The position numbers and the translations under genes are program-made. From contig CAJOHU010000004.1 of NCBI GenBank assembly GCA_905234465.1, forward strand, positions 1-45,901: 45,901 bases of DNA, in the 5' to 3' direction. Origin of the DNA: an uncultured Alphaproteobacteria bacterium (lineage in GTDB: Bacteria > Pseudomonadota > Alphaproteobacteria > Rs-D84). The notes beneath the pieces were generated by a model. It had not been told where the DNA came from. It did no database searches and saw only the letters and a list, made by a program, of their open reading frames with translations. Below are positions 34,827 through 43,835 of this stretch, one piece after another (the first letter of the stretch is position 1; every line of letters begins with the position of its first letter).

Positions 34827-35015
34827 CCAGCCTTCGTCCTTTGGACTACGGCGCGGCACTGAATTTTCTAAATAAAAATATCGCCAATCAAGTCCCATAA
34901 ATGAAAAATTTGTGGGTGATACATGCGATATTTTTAGAAAATTCGTGGTTGTGCAGTGTGTGCAATTCGCGAGCCGAATTGTTGGAAATTGGGCAAGAGA
35001 TAGATAATGTAAAAA
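34827..35015. other. Structured intergenic element between ychF and the phosphatase gene
   Basis: Nested inverted repeats without a reading frame. GAATTTTCTA (34861-34870) pairs with TAGAAAATTC; inside, AAAAATATCGC pairs with GCGATATTTTT; innermost is CCCATAAAT-GAAAA-ATTTGTGGG. After it comes CAATTCG-CGAGC-CGAATTG. Before it is GTCCTTTGGAC. It could be a MITE-like element, a structured RNA or a bidirectional terminator. It lacks the downstream complement and small gene of the cassette RNAs. Confidence 0.55.
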
Positions 35016-35019
35016 AGAA

Positions 35020-35568
35020 TTATTTTAATATATCAGATTTATTCTGAACTTCTATACCAGTTTCAAATTCTTCAACAAATTTCCAAGAACCATTATCTAA
35101 AGTAAAATGGAAACATTGACAATTTTTTACACCATCTACTTTTAAACCACACGCATAACATAGTGCACGCGTAACTCCACCATGTGAGGCAACGGCTATG
35201 TTATTTCGTTTATCTTGCTCAACAATATGTTCTAAACAACTTTTTATTGTTTTAAAGTTATTTTCTATTTCTTTCTTTTTTTCTTCGCTTTCTGTATTCC
35301 AAAACCAAAAAATCGCTTCTTTTAATTCGTCTTTCGTTATAATTTCTATATTTTTATTGGTCAAAGCAACTTTTGCTGTATCTATTGCGCGTCTGTATGG
35401 GCTGGAATAAACAACATCTATATCTTTATCTTTGAAAAATTCAGATAATTTGTGTGCTTGTGCAATTCCTAAATCGGTTAGATACGCATCTATACCAGTG
35501 CCATACCTGATACCAACTTCGTTTTCATTGGTTTGACCATGTCTGAAAAAATAAAAATGCCTTTTCAT
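35020..35568 (-). CDS. Histidine phosphatase family protein (phosphoglycerate mutase-like)
   Basis: A 182-aa branch-1 histidine phosphatase. The catalytic RHGQT has His10, with downstream YSSPYRRAIDTA, and the second His in VASHGGVTRALCY. The ATG at 35568 follows AAAGGTTG; an in-frame extension upstream runs into the neighbouring gene. The substrate cannot be told; cobalamin pathway phosphatases (CobC) and general phosphatases look alike at this level. It follows an unknown gene by 10 nt, probably one operon. Confidence 0.85.
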   Translation of the reverse strand: MKRHFYFFRHGQTNENEVGIRYGTGIDAYLTDLGIAQAHKLSEFFKDKDIDVVYSSPYRRAIDTAKVALTNKNIEIITKDELKEAIFWFWNTESEEKKKEIENNFKTIKSCLEHIVEQDKRNNIAVASHGGVTRALCYACGLKVDGVKNCQCFHFTLDNGSWKFVEEFETGIEVQNKSDILK

Positions 35569-35578
35569 AAAACAACCT

Positions 35579-36262
35579 TTAATTTTTAACAGTGGCGTCA
35601 TCTATCAATTGTTTTACACGATGTGGCGCAATACGAAACTGCGGATCAACACCCAGAACAGATTTTAATAAAGCCTGGTTTTTGTCCGCCTCATCAAAAT
35701 CAGTTAAAGTCGAAAAATATTTAATATCTTCGGGATGGAATCGTGAAGTCATGCCGATGTACAGATTGTAAAAATCAAAAGCCGATTGTGGATTTATATC
35801 ATCAATTTCGGGGTTTAATTTTTTTAATTCTGGCAAGATCTCTTTCATACGAACAACGGCCTGCGGTTGTTCGGTCATAAAATAATTAGAGACATATTCT
35901 TTTTCTTCATAAGATAATGAACCTGTGATTTTCAGTAAGTCCGATAAATATATTTGTTGGACATTTTCTGGTACATCTGTACCAGCATAGAAATGTTGAA
36001 TATATTTTTTTGGAGCTAAAACTCTTTCTGGATCAAAAAGATGGATGTATATCTGTTGCATAATATACTGTTCAAAAGATGCCTCATCAAAGTTGGCAGG
36101 GAACTTATACGGATGACAGACCTCAACAGCAGGTACAATACCAAGTTTTCTTAATTCGGTATCAAAAATTTGTGCGGAAGATTCGTGTTTTTCGTACGGA
36201 AATAATGCCTCATGATTCAGCATATTTTTAATAACTTTTTGAACTTTTTGTTTGTTTATCAT
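35579..36262 (-). CDS. Hypothetical protein upstream of the histidine phosphatase
   Basis: A 227-aa soluble, probably helical protein with no recognised domain and no signal peptide or membrane segment. Its aromatic and acidic composition (for example FPANFDEASFEQYIMQQIYIH) looks like a genuine globular protein. It is first of a two-gene unit with the phosphatase. A function cannot be proposed from the sequence. Confidence 0.75.
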   Translation of the reverse strand: MINKQKVQKVIKNMLNHEALFPYEKHESSAQIFDTELRKLGIVPAVEVCHPYKFPANFDEASFEQYIMQQIYIHLFDPERVLAPKKYIQHFYAGTDVPENVQQIYLSDLLKITGSLSYEEKEYVSNYFMTEQPQAVVRMKEILPELKKLNPEIDDINPQSAFDFYNLYIGMTSRFHPEDIKYFSTLTDFDEADKNQALLKSVLGVDPQFRIAPHRVKQLIDDATVKN

Positions 36263-36357
36263 AATATCTCTATTATATCACAAATAGTTCGAAAGTGTCA
36301 AAAAATTGCGATGTTCTAAAAACAAACTTTCGAACTCGGTAAAAGGATTGTGTTTTC

Positions 36358-36387
36358 AACAAAAACCCGCCTTTATCGACGGGTTTG
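36358..36387 (-). terminator. Terminator downstream of the structured tRNA-linked island
   Basis: On the minus strand AAACCCG-TCGATAAAGG-CGGGTTT, then TTGTTG. It would end transcripts reading from tRNA-fMet through the island. Confidence 0.7.
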
Positions 36388-36394
36388 TCTATCT

Positions 36395-36414
36395 TGGTTG
36401 CGGGGGATGGATTT
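36395..36414 (-). repeat. Duplicated 3' end of tRNA-fMet (20 bp)
   Basis: These 20 bp are identical to 36726-36745, the last 20 nt of tRNA-fMet including CCA, in the same orientation and offset by 331 bp. Flanking sequence differs at once. Such a direct repeat of a tRNA 3' end is typical of site-specific integration. Confidence 0.8.
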
Positions 36415-36725
36415 CCCTTGGCATAAATGCCTGCTGGGAACCTGTAACGATTTGATTGCGTTTCACTTATCAAATCTACTTGTTGTCGCTCGCGCGGCAC
36501 ATTATGTGCCGGCTGCGCGCAAATTTGTATTTATTCGAACTTCAGGTTGTATGGATTTCGCGAAAATAAAATTTTCGCGGCAACTGCGCTCATCAACCTG
36601 CGGTTGACCGCCGTACTTCCGTCCGGCTTTCGCTTGTGGTGAACCACCTTTCTCGGTGGTTCAAAACCAACACAACACACGTTAAATAAAAAATGTGCCA
36701 CAAGGGCATATTTTTTTATTTAAAC
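36415..36725. other. 331-bp hairpin-rich island bounded by tRNA-fMet 3' repeats
   Basis: Several strong hairpins fill the stretch: GATTTGAT...ATCAAATC, GGCACAT-TATGTGCC nested in GCGCG...CGCGC, CGCGAAAAT-AAA-ATTTTCGCG, CAACC-TGC-GGTTG, and GAACCACC-TTTCTC-GGTGGTTC enclosed by CTTGTGG...CCACAAG. No convincing gene is seen; a 75-aa frame across it lacks a start context and runs into the tRNA repeat. It may encode a structured RNA on the minus strand ending at the terminator 36358-36387, or be a non-autonomous integrated element. Confidence 0.55.
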
Positions 36726-36802
<77 letters not shown>

Positions 36803-37029
36803 ATAAGCAAGGGATATTATATAGTATATTTGCATATTGTCAAATAAAATCAGCGGATAATAACGTTTTTTTGAAATACTAATTTGCAAAACACTAAAAT
36901 AATATGCCGCCAGTGGCGGGAAATTAGTTTTTGTGCTGATATATTTTCATGATATTATTCCCATTGTATACTTGAAATATGCTTTTTTTGTTGATAAAAT
37001 GCCAATATCTTGAATAACATGGTATTTTT
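36803..37029. other. Intergenic region between tRNA-fMet and the lipid A cluster
   Basis: A 227-bp AT-rich divergent gap. The only structure noted is GCCGCCAGTGGCGG near 36904-36918. Promoters for the tRNA (minus) and the acyltransferase gene (plus) must lie here, but no clear pair of boxes stands out. Confidence 0.5.
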
Positions 37030-37812
37030 ATGATGTTTAGAAAATTATGGAAAAAATTTTGGGAACCAATTCTTGGGTTTTCCGGCTTTCAATGGATAAT
37101 AGCCGTGGTTATGGCTGCAATTATTTGGTTTATATATTTTACAAGCAGAAAAGAAATTGTAAATTATGAAACTTTTAAAAAATTTCGGCACAAACCTGCA
37201 ATTTTTGTGTTCTGGCATGGGCGCAGTTTAATGCTGTCGCCGATTGTGTGTTTGGGTGGAATGAAGTCTTATGCCGTTGCATCACGACACAAAGATGGTA
37301 AAATGATGGCAAAGTTGCAACATTTATTCGGTTTGCGCGCAATTTATGGCAGTTCGCATAACGGCGGTCTGTCTGTATTGCGTGATGGTATACGTGTGTT
37401 GCGTCGGGGTGATTATTCTATGTGTATTTCGCCCGATGGTCCGGGTGGACCGTCACTGCGTGTCCAAGAAGGTGCGCTGTATTTCGCAAAAATGACTGGT
37501 GCGCCAATTATTCCGGTGTGTTTCTCGGCGCGGCATGTGTGGATACAAAATCGTTGGGACAGATATTTGTTGGTTTATCCTTTTACAAAAATAAAGTGTA
37601 AGGTTGGTGAACCTATGTATATAGATTCTAAAATATCGTCTGATGATTTTGAAAAAAAACGCATAGAATTGGAAAATATTATGGTTAATCAGTTGCGCGA
37701 ATTGGATGCGGAATTTAACCTGTATGTGGTGGAACAAGACCTGAATACCGCGGAATTTAAACGCGCAAAAAGAGAAGGAAAAGAACCGAAATTGACACAA
37801 AGGTACAAATAA
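37030..37812 (+). CDS. DUF374 lysophospholipid acyltransferase family protein
   Basis: A 260-aa membrane-anchored acyltransferase-like protein. One N-terminal membrane segment (about 22-42, WIIAVVMAAIIWFIYF) is followed by the HGRS segment at about 64 and the conserved SPDGPGGP near 137-144. DUF374 proteins sit next to lpxK or kdtA in alphaproteobacteria and are thought to act in lipopolysaccharide or phospholipid acylation; the exact substrate is not known. It is 1 nt before lpxK. Tandem ATGs at 37030 and 37033. Confidence 0.88.
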   Translation: MMFRKLWKKFWEPILGFSGFQWIIAVVMAAIIWFIYFTSRKEIVNYETFKKFRHKPAIFVFWHGRSLMLSPIVCLGGMKSYAVASRHKDGKMMAKLQHLFGLRAIYGSSHNGGLSVLRDGIRVLRRGDYSMCISPDGPGGPSLRVQEGALYFAKMTGAPIIPVCFSARHVWIQNRWDRYLLVYPFTKIKCKVGEPMYIDSKISSDDFEKKRIELENIMVNQLRELDAEFNLYVVEQDLNTAEFKRAKREGKEPKLTQRYK

Positions 37813-37813
37813 A

Positions 37814-38740
37814 ATGAAAACACCGTGGTGGTTTTTATATAAAACGCCGTTGGCTTTTTTATTATTGCCGGCTTCTTTGTTTTATTATATTGGGTCGCGC
37901 GCTGTTTATGGTTGGCGCAAAATGTTCGCATATGAATCGCGGCGAAAAATTATATGTATCGGCGGATTATTTGCCGGTGGTGTCGGAAAAACACCAATCG
38001 TTCGCGAAATTGCAAATCGTTTTGATATGCCGGTGGTTATGCGTGGGTACCGACGCAGCGCCAAAACAGGAAATATCGGTGACGAAGCAACTATGATGAT
38101 GCGCGATGGGATTATCGTTCATGTTGGTCATCGTAAAAGTAATATAATTTTGTTAAACAGACAAACAAATGAAAATGGTCCGATTTTGATGGATGATGGT
38201 TTGCAAAATCCGTCTATAAAAAAAGACATATCAATCATAGTTATTAATGAAAACCTTGGGTTTGGAAATGGTTTTTTGTTGCCAGCGGGACCTTTGCGTG
38301 AACCACGCCGCGCCGCAGAAAAGGCGGATGCAATAATAATTATAAAAAGTGATAAAAATAAAAGAAAAATTAAATTGCCTGAGAATGTACCTGTGTTTTA
38401 TGCAGAAAATAAAAATGTTATGCCGTCCGGTAAATATGATAGGGTGGTTGCGTTCGCGGGAATAGGGTACCCAAAAAAATTCTTTCGTGCATTAAACAAT
38501 GTTGTTGCACATCGCGCTTTTGGTGACCATTATCAGTATACAGACAAAGATATTCAAGATTTGTTTAAATTAGCGGCGCGTAAGGGTGCAAAACTGTTGA
38601 CCACAGAAAAAGATTGGGTACGTTTGCCGCGGGATGTGCGAAAAAAAATAAACTTTGTAAAACTGGAAACAAAAATAGAAGAAAAATTCTTTGATTGGTT
38701 AAAGGAGAAAGTGAATGCCAACGATAAAAAAAATAGTTAA
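37814..38740 (+). CDS. lpxK: Tetraacyldisaccharide 4'-kinase
   Basis: Phosphorylates the lipid A disaccharide at the inner membrane. The 308-aa product has an N-terminal membrane anchor (about 12-30), a P-loop GGLFAGGVGKTP (50-61), and the C-terminal TTEKDWVRLP. It overlaps lpxC by 26 nt. It indicates that the organism makes lipid A. Confidence 0.94.
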   Translation: MKTPWWFLYKTPLAFLLLPASLFYYIGSRAVYGWRKMFAYESRRKIICIGGLFAGGVGKTPIVREIANRFDMPVVMRGYRRSAKTGNIGDEATMMMRDGIIVHVGHRKSNIILLNRQTNENGPILMDDGLQNPSIKKDISIIVINENLGFGNGFLLPAGPLREPRRAAEKADAIIIIKSDKNKRKIKLPENVPVFYAENKNVMPSGKYDRVVAFAGIGYPKKFFRALNNVVAHRAFGDHYQYTDKDIQDLFKLAARKGAKLLTTEKDWVRLPRDVRKKINFVKLETKIEEKFFDWLKEKVNANDKKNS

Positions 38741-39650
38741 ATTTTCTGGGGTCGGTATTCATTCGGGTGCGCCGGTGGAAATGGTTGTACGCCCGTCAAA
38801 AAAATATGGGATTTTCTTTCGCAGAACTGATTTGAATTCTGAACTGATTCCTGCAAAATTTGATAATGTGGGCGACACGAAAATGCGGAATACAACCATC
38901 GGTGACATGGGTGGCGCACATGTAAAAACTATAGAACATTTTATGGCGGCAATGTTCGTTGCCGGAATAGACAGCGCGATTGTTGATATAAACGGTCCCG
39001 AAACACCAATTTTAGATGGCAGTGCAATAGATTTTTTTAAATCTTTGTCCGATGTGGGGGCAACACGCGGTAAATTAAAAAAAATAATCGTACGCAAGTC
39101 TGTTTGTGTTAATGCACGTGAAGTTTTTAGAACTTTGCCATTTTTGATGCGTATGAAAATTTGTTTAATGAATTTTTTATCTGGGCGAAAAAGTGACGGC
39201 TTTGTAAAATTGACACCGTCAGACGATGAATCTTTAAATATAAATGCAACATTGGTTTATCGTGAAAAAATTATCGGTACACAAAGTTTTTCATATAAAT
39301 ATAATGGAACAAAAAAGTCTGTGAATGATTTTATTAAAAATGTCGCGCGTGCGCGAACTTTTGGAAAATATTCTGAATGGGAATATTTGAAAAAACATGG
39401 AATGGCACGCGGGGCAAATGAAACCAATATTATCGCACTGAATGATACAGGTGATGGTACATTAAACAAAACTTTTTGGCCGGATGAATTTGTACGGCAT
39501 AAAATAGTTGACGCGGTTGGTGATATGTTCACATCTGGGGGGTGGGTGGTTGGAAACCTTACATCTTATAAGGGCAGTCATGCAATGAATAACATGGTGC
39601 TTAAAAAACTGTTTAGTAATCCGGATAATTATGATATAATAGACGCGTAA
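38715..39650 (+). CDS. lpxC: UDP-3-O-acyl-N-acetylglucosamine deacetylase
   Basis: Zinc-dependent deacetylase, the committed step of lipid A synthesis. The 311-aa product has the first zinc ligand His75 in KTIEHFMAAM, the second cluster HKIVDAVGD near 261-269, and GSHAMN with the catalytic His near 290. The ATG at 38715 follows AAAGGAGAAAGTGA. Its start lies inside lpxK, implying coupled translation. lpxC next to lpxK is less common than next to ftsZ or lpxA. Confidence 0.95.
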   Translation: MPTIKKIVKFSGVGIHSGAPVEMVVRPSKKYGIFFRRTDLNSELIPAKFDNVGDTKMRNTTIGDMGGAHVKTIEHFMAAMFVAGIDSAIVDINGPETPILDGSAIDFFKSLSDVGATRGKLKKIIVRKSVCVNAREVFRTLPFLMRMKICLMNFLSGRKSDGFVKLTPSDDESLNINATLVYREKIIGTQSFSYKYNGTKKSVNDFIKNVARARTFGKYSEWEYLKKHGMARGANETNIIALNDTGDGTLNKTFWPDEFVRHKIVDAVGDMFTSGGWVVGNLTSYKGSHAMNNMVLKKLFSNPDNYDIIDA

Positions 39651-39668
39651 ATAAAAAAGGATTTTTAT

Positions 39669-40100
39669 ATGAAAAAGTATTTGTTGATTGGTTTGTTCAT
39701 ATCTGTTTTGTCTGGTTGTGGCGGATATATTCAAAATGAAAACGGCAGTGAAAATATAAAACAATTGGATGCAGAACCAATAGGGTGTACTTTTTTATAT
39801 AAATTAGAATCTGAGGTTTCTGTCTATGACCAGGCCGATGCCCGCAGATATTTGGAAAACCGTATCGCAGACCAGGCACGTCCCGGCAATGCGTATTGGA
39901 TTGTTAGTCAAAGAACAAGACCAAATGAATGGGTTATTTTTGGTCCGGAACGCGCGTTCGTTTTGGCGGCGAATGTGTATGATTGTCCAAATTTAGAATC
40001 TGTTAAGACCGCGCGCAGTAATGACCCGATGCCGGAATATGATATAAAACCTTGTCGCAGCTTGTTTTATGGCGCAAAAAGTACAAGTTGTTCTGAATAG
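39669..40100 (+). CDS. Small lipoprotein of unknown function
   Basis: A 143-aa predicted lipoprotein. The signal MKKYLLIGLFISVLSGCG has lipobox LSGC with Cys17 as the lipidated residue. The mature part holds four further Cys and the segment ADARRYLENRIADQA-RPGNAYWIV, vaguely like DUF4156/RcsF-type envelope lipoproteins, but I cannot confirm the family. It follows lpxC by 18 bp after AAAAAGGA and ends at a terminator, so it is probably the last gene of the lipid A unit. Confidence 0.75.
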   Translation: MKKYLLIGLFISVLSGCGGYIQNENGSENIKQLDAEPIGCTFLYKLESEVSVYDQADARRYLENRIADQARPGNAYWIVSQRTRPNEWVIFGPERAFVLAANVYDCPNLESVKTARSNDPMPEYDIKPCRSLFYGAKSTSCSE

Positions 40101-40123
40101 CAATATAAAAAATGATAAATAAA

Positions 40124-40148
40124 AACCGTTATGAAAATAACGGTTTTT
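40124..40148 (+). terminator. Terminator after the lipid A unit
   Basis: AACCGTTAT-GAAA-ATAACGGTT followed by TTTTA. It separates the lipoprotein gene from the pilus genes. Confidence 0.8.
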
Positions 40149-40210
40149 TACACTGGAATTATTTTATCGTTTTATGTTATAATCTATCACAGGTTATATA
40201 GAGAGAGAAT

Positions 40211-41473
40211 TTGTCCGGACAATATATACATATTAAAAGAAAAAAATATGCGGCGGGTTTGCTGTGGCAACCGTTGGTGACGGGTTTTACTGCGCGCGCG
40301 TATGCATATAAATTGGCACGCGGTATAGACCACAGGTTAAACAGGTACATATCATATAAAGGTATGGTTGGGTTGGGCGCCCGTGCAAATGGGCAACATT
40401 CAGGTATGCCATCAATCGCCGCAGAAATAATAGAAGCTTTGCCAGGATACGCATCAATGCTGGGGGCGTTTCAGGTTGATGGAAAATATGTAATTATCGC
40501 GGTCCGAAACGGGGTCATATTAGAAGATTTGATTTTTGATTCTGAATCAGATGCACGTGAAAAATATGCCGAATTTGCCGAGATTCCCGACTGGAATGCG
40601 ACATTTGCGCCTGCGTCATGGGGAATGCCGCGCGCGGTAGAACGTGATTTGACTGAATTGATTTCCGGACCTTCGCATGGGGTGTTGCGTCCGATAAGTC
40701 GTTTGGGCGCAGGTATGATATCTGTGTTATTGATGTGTTTGTTTGGGCTTTTGTTTTTGTATCTTTTTCGTGAACCTATAAACGAGATGTTTTCACCTAA
40801 GCCGCAAATTGCAAAACAAAATCCGGAATTGGTGGCGGAATATCATCGCCAGATAGAAGAGAAAAATAAAGAATTAGACAAAGAATTTAATATGCGCCAA
40901 CCCGCACCTGTGGAACCATTGGTTATGCCATATGAATTATTGCCAAATATTTATGAACGCGCAGATTTATGTTATCGCGGAATTGGATTTTTGATGCAAC
41001 AAATTCCAGGATGGAACCAAACCGCAGCAGAATGTGGCGAAACGCATGTGTTCGCTAATTTTAAACGGTCTTTTGGAACATTGGATGATTTTTATGCATC
41101 GGCGGCGAATGTTATGCCTGGCGTGTTTGTTCAAGAAATAAGTGATGATGAAATATTAGTTCGTGCAAAATTGCCAGAACGAATTGCGGTGCCGTCCCAA
41201 GATGACCGTGATACAGATACACTGGTTCGCGAATTAACAAGTCGTTTCCAGGCAATAAATTTGGACGCAAATATAACTGTTGTGGTTGATGCGGTTTCAA
41301 ATGAAACACAAACTGTGGAATTGTATGTTGTTGAAGTTTCCGCAGAATCTAAACTGTTGCCGGAACAATTTATGTTAATTTTTGAAGATTTTGGTGGCGT
41401 ATATATGACACGGGCGGTGTGGAACGTTGCCAGAAAAACATGGAACTATGAGGTGATAATCTATGCAAAATAA
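40211..41473 (+). CDS. pilO2: Type IVb pilus protein PilO2
   Basis: A 420-aa PilO2-family protein, as in the thin pilus of IncI plasmids. The N-terminal part, IHIKRKKYAAGLLWQPL and MLGAFQVDGKYVIIAVRNG, is characteristic. One membrane helix lies at about 172-192 (MISVLLMCLFGLLFLYLF), followed by a coiled linker and a periplasmic C-terminal domain. The start is TTG at 40211, chosen because GAGAGAGAA lies just upstream and no ATG precedes the conserved region. It overlaps pilP by 11 nt. Its role in known systems is inner-membrane platform assembly. Confidence 0.85.
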   Translation: MSGQYIHIKRKKYAAGLLWQPLVTGFTARAYAYKLARGIDHRLNRYISYKGMVGLGARANGQHSGMPSIAAEIIEALPGYASMLGAFQVDGKYVIIAVRNGVILEDLIFDSESDAREKYAEFAEIPDWNATFAPASWGMPRAVERDLTELISGPSHGVLRPISRLGAGMISVLLMCLFGLLFLYLFREPINEMFSPKPQIAKQNPELVAEYHRQIEEKNKELDKEFNMRQPAPVEPLVMPYELLPNIYERADLCYRGIGFLMQQIPGWNQTAAECGETHVFANFKRSFGTLDDFYASAANVMPGVFVQEISDDEILVRAKLPERIAVPSQDDRDTDTLVRELTSRFQAINLDANITVVVDAVSNETQTVELYVVEVSAESKLLPEQFMLIFEDFGGVYMTRAVWNVARKTWNYEVIIYAK

Positions 41474-42188
41474 AATAAAAATATTATTTGTTTCGTTGTG
41501 CGCGATGTTCGGTTTTGTGGCGTTTTGCCATGCCGATACAGTGTTTGAAAATGTTGTTGACGTCATAGAAGAAGTAAATTCTGATGACGCGGCGGCAAGT
41601 GAAGAATTTTCTGCCGAAGCCATAGAAGATTATCAGGTTGAAGGTTCTTTGTTTCAACAAATAACAGATTTGGAACAAGAAAAGGTTTTAATGCAGTTGG
41701 AAAAAGAACGGGCACAATTAAATCTTGATTTGGATAGATTGGCGGCGGAAAAAATAAAACTGCATATGGAAATTGATACTCTGTCTGGGCGTGCAGAACA
41801 ACAACAGCAAGAATTTGAAACCGAACGCGCGCGTTTGGAAGCAGAAGCAAAGCGTTTAGAAATTGAAAAAGATGCATTGGTTAGCAAACAGCAAGATATT
41901 ATACAACAACAGGCACAACCTGTGGTTCCTGCGCCGGCACCTGTTCAGGTTTCTGCTGAAAAATCAAGAGATACAAGTATAGAAAAAGATTATAAATTGG
42001 TAAATGTTTTTGGGGTGGGGTCTCAATTACAGGCAACGGTGCAAGACCTAACAAATGGGCAAAATAAACGCCTTAGTGTCGGAAAACAGTTGGATGGTTA
42101 TACGGTAAAATCTATATCATTGGATGATGGGGTTGTGTTTGTCAAAGATGGTGAAACACAGGCATTAAACATAGGTAATAAAAATTAG
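41463..42188 (+). CDS. pilP: Type IV pilus biogenesis protein PilP (IncI type)
   Basis: A 241-aa secreted protein. It has a signal peptide (cleavage near 24, FCHA-D), a long charged coiled coil (about 60-145, ERAQLNLDLDRLAAEK), a Pro/Gln-rich linker, and a C-terminal beta domain YKLVNVFGVGSQLQATV ... DGYTVKSISLDDGVVF that matches the PilP family. PilP connects inner-membrane platform and secretin in related systems. It overlaps pilO2 and precedes pilQ by 8 nt. Confidence 0.85.
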   Translation: MQNKIKILFVSLCAMFGFVAFCHADTVFENVVDVIEEVNSDDAAASEEFSAEAIEDYQVEGSLFQQITDLEQEKVLMQLEKERAQLNLDLDRLAAEKIKLHMEIDTLSGRAEQQQQEFETERARLEAEAKRLEIEKDALVSKQQDIIQQQAQPVVPAPAPVQVSAEKSRDTSIEKDYKLVNVFGVGSQLQATVQDLTNGQNKRLSVGKQLDGYTVKSISLDDGVVFVKDGETQALNIGNKN

Positions 42189-42196
42189 TTTTTGTT

Positions 42197-43834
42197 ATGA
42201 AAAATACAGATAAAAATTTTTTTGATGATGAACAGAATTCGGACAAGCCTTCTGTGCCTGCGGGTTTGGAACACGCCGATAACAAAGATATTGTTGAATA
42301 TCTGTTTTCAGAAGATAATCATCTGTTAACAGCGCCTGGGGGTGAATTTGAATTACCAAAAGAAACCCAGGGTTTATTGGCGTACTTTTCGGGTGGATGT
42401 ATTATAATTTCGCGTACGCATCGCTATGACGGGCGCGTTTTGGCGTTTATAGATTTGTTGCGCAAAAGAAATAAACCTGTAAGAACACCTTTTTATTCTG
42501 ATTTGGGTTTGGTTTCGGCGATATATAAGTATTATGAAAATAAACTTGGTGATGGTGCGCGTTCGCGTCTTGATTACAATAACCAAATGCAGAAAGATTT
42601 TGTTGATATTGTTGCCAAGGCCGCCGCACAAAAAGTTTCTGATATTCATATTGAGGTTGCAGACCAAACAACAATTTATTTCCGCATAGATGGCAGTATG
42701 CAGCCAGTGTTAGAATTTAATTCTGGGTGGGGCGAATCTTTTGTGCGCGCTGCGTTTGCGTCTGCGGATATATCAAATGCAAACTATGCGCAAAATGAAT
42801 ATCAATCTGCACAAAAAGATGGCCGTACACCATTACGCGGAACAAAAGATTTATATCTGCCCCAGGGGGTGTTGAGTATAAGAATGCAATTTAATCCGAT
42901 TGCGTTCGGTTCGCGTTATGTTGTTATGCGATTGCTGTATGATAATCCTTCGGAAAACATAACCAAAGAACAAGAATTTGGAAAATATGAACAAATATTG
43001 TTGCGGCGTCTGCGTTCGTATCCAACGGGTTTGGTTGTTGTTGCCGGTCCCACCAGTTCCGGTAAATCTACGACATTGGTTCGGAATATGGTGTTAATGT
43101 TAAAAGAACATAATTACGAAATAAACCTTATTACGGTTGAAGACCCGGTGGAACAGAAAATATTTGGCGCACACCAAATTCCGGTTGTGAACACCGCAAG
43201 TGAAGAACAACGCGAATCTGAATATACCGAAGCATTGGCGGCAGCATTGCGCAGTGACCCTGATACACTTATGGTTGGTGAAATACGAACATTGGCGGCG
43301 GCTCAGTTGACGGTTAAAGGTGCGTTGTCGGGTCATAATGTGTGGACGACACTGCATGCGAATTCTGCGATGGCGGCACTGGTGCGATTACTGGATATGG
43401 GGGTTGAGGCGTTTAAGTTAAAAGAAGAAACAATGATGCGTGGTTTGGTTTCTATGCGTTTATTTAAACGGCTGTGTCCGCATTGTCGTAAAAAATTATC
43501 CGAACATCCAGAATATGCAGAATACACACGTGTTATGGACGCGTTTGGTGAATTGGGATTGAATCAGGTCTATGTTCGTGGGGCGGGATGTGAACATTGT
43601 AATGGCACGGGTACATTTGGTCGTATCAAGGCCGGGGAAATTATTATCACAAACAGTGAGTTTCTGCGTCTTGCATTGGCAGGGAACACTGATGCCGCCG
43701 TTAAATACTGGTTGGAAGAAATGGATGGGCGGACATTAAAAGAATCTGCATGTGCATTGATGTTGCAGGGTATAATCGGGGTTGATGAATTAGAACGCTG
43801 GGTCGGATTATTGGACAGACCGGGGGTTTATTGA
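42197..43834 (+). CDS. pilQ: Type IV pilus assembly ATPase PilQ (GspE/PilB family)
   Basis: A 545-aa hexameric secretion ATPase. Walker A is GPTSSGKST (about 284-292), the Asp box is LITVEDPVEQ, Walker B is DTLMVGEIRT (about 355-364), the His box is WTTLHAN, and there is a late CPHC...CEHC tetracysteine zinc site. The name follows the IncI pil nomenclature, where PilQ is the ATPase, not the secretin. It sits in pilO2-pilP-pilQ-pilR order and probably powers pilus extension or DNA uptake/transfer. Confidence 0.9.
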   Translation: MKNTDKNFFDDEQNSDKPSVPAGLEHADNKDIVEYLFSEDNHLLTAPGGEFELPKETQGLLAYFSGGCIIISRTHRYDGRVLAFIDLLRKRNKPVRTPFYSDLGLVSAIYKYYENKLGDGARSRLDYNNQMQKDFVDIVAKAAAQKVSDIHIEVADQTTIYFRIDGSMQPVLEFNSGWGESFVRAAFASADISNANYAQNEYQSAQKDGRTPLRGTKDLYLPQGVLSIRMQFNPIAFGSRYVVMRLLYDNPSENITKEQEFGKYEQILLRRLRSYPTGLVVVAGPTSSGKSTTLVRNMVLMLKEHNYEINLITVEDPVEQKIFGAHQIPVVNTASEEQRESEYTEALAAALRSDPDTLMVGEIRTLAAAQLTVKGALSGHNVWTTLHANSAMAALVRLLDMGVEAFKLKEETMMRGLVSMRLFKRLCPHCRKKLSEHPEYAEYTRVMDAFGELGLNQVYVRGAGCEHCNGTGTFGRIKAGEIIITNSEFLRLALAGNTDAAVKYWLEEMDGRTLKESACALMLQGIIGVDELERWVGLLDRPGVY

Positions 43835-43835
43835 T

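Noticed and set aside
36273-36500. 75-aa minus-strand frame across the duplicated tRNA-fMet 3' end
   Set aside because: It translates hairpins, the tRNA repeat and a terminator, and has no plausible start site.
36395-36725. tmRNA or RNase P RNA
   Set aside because: No acceptor partner for the GCGGGG end, no tag-peptide frame, and none of the conserved RNase P core motifs were found.
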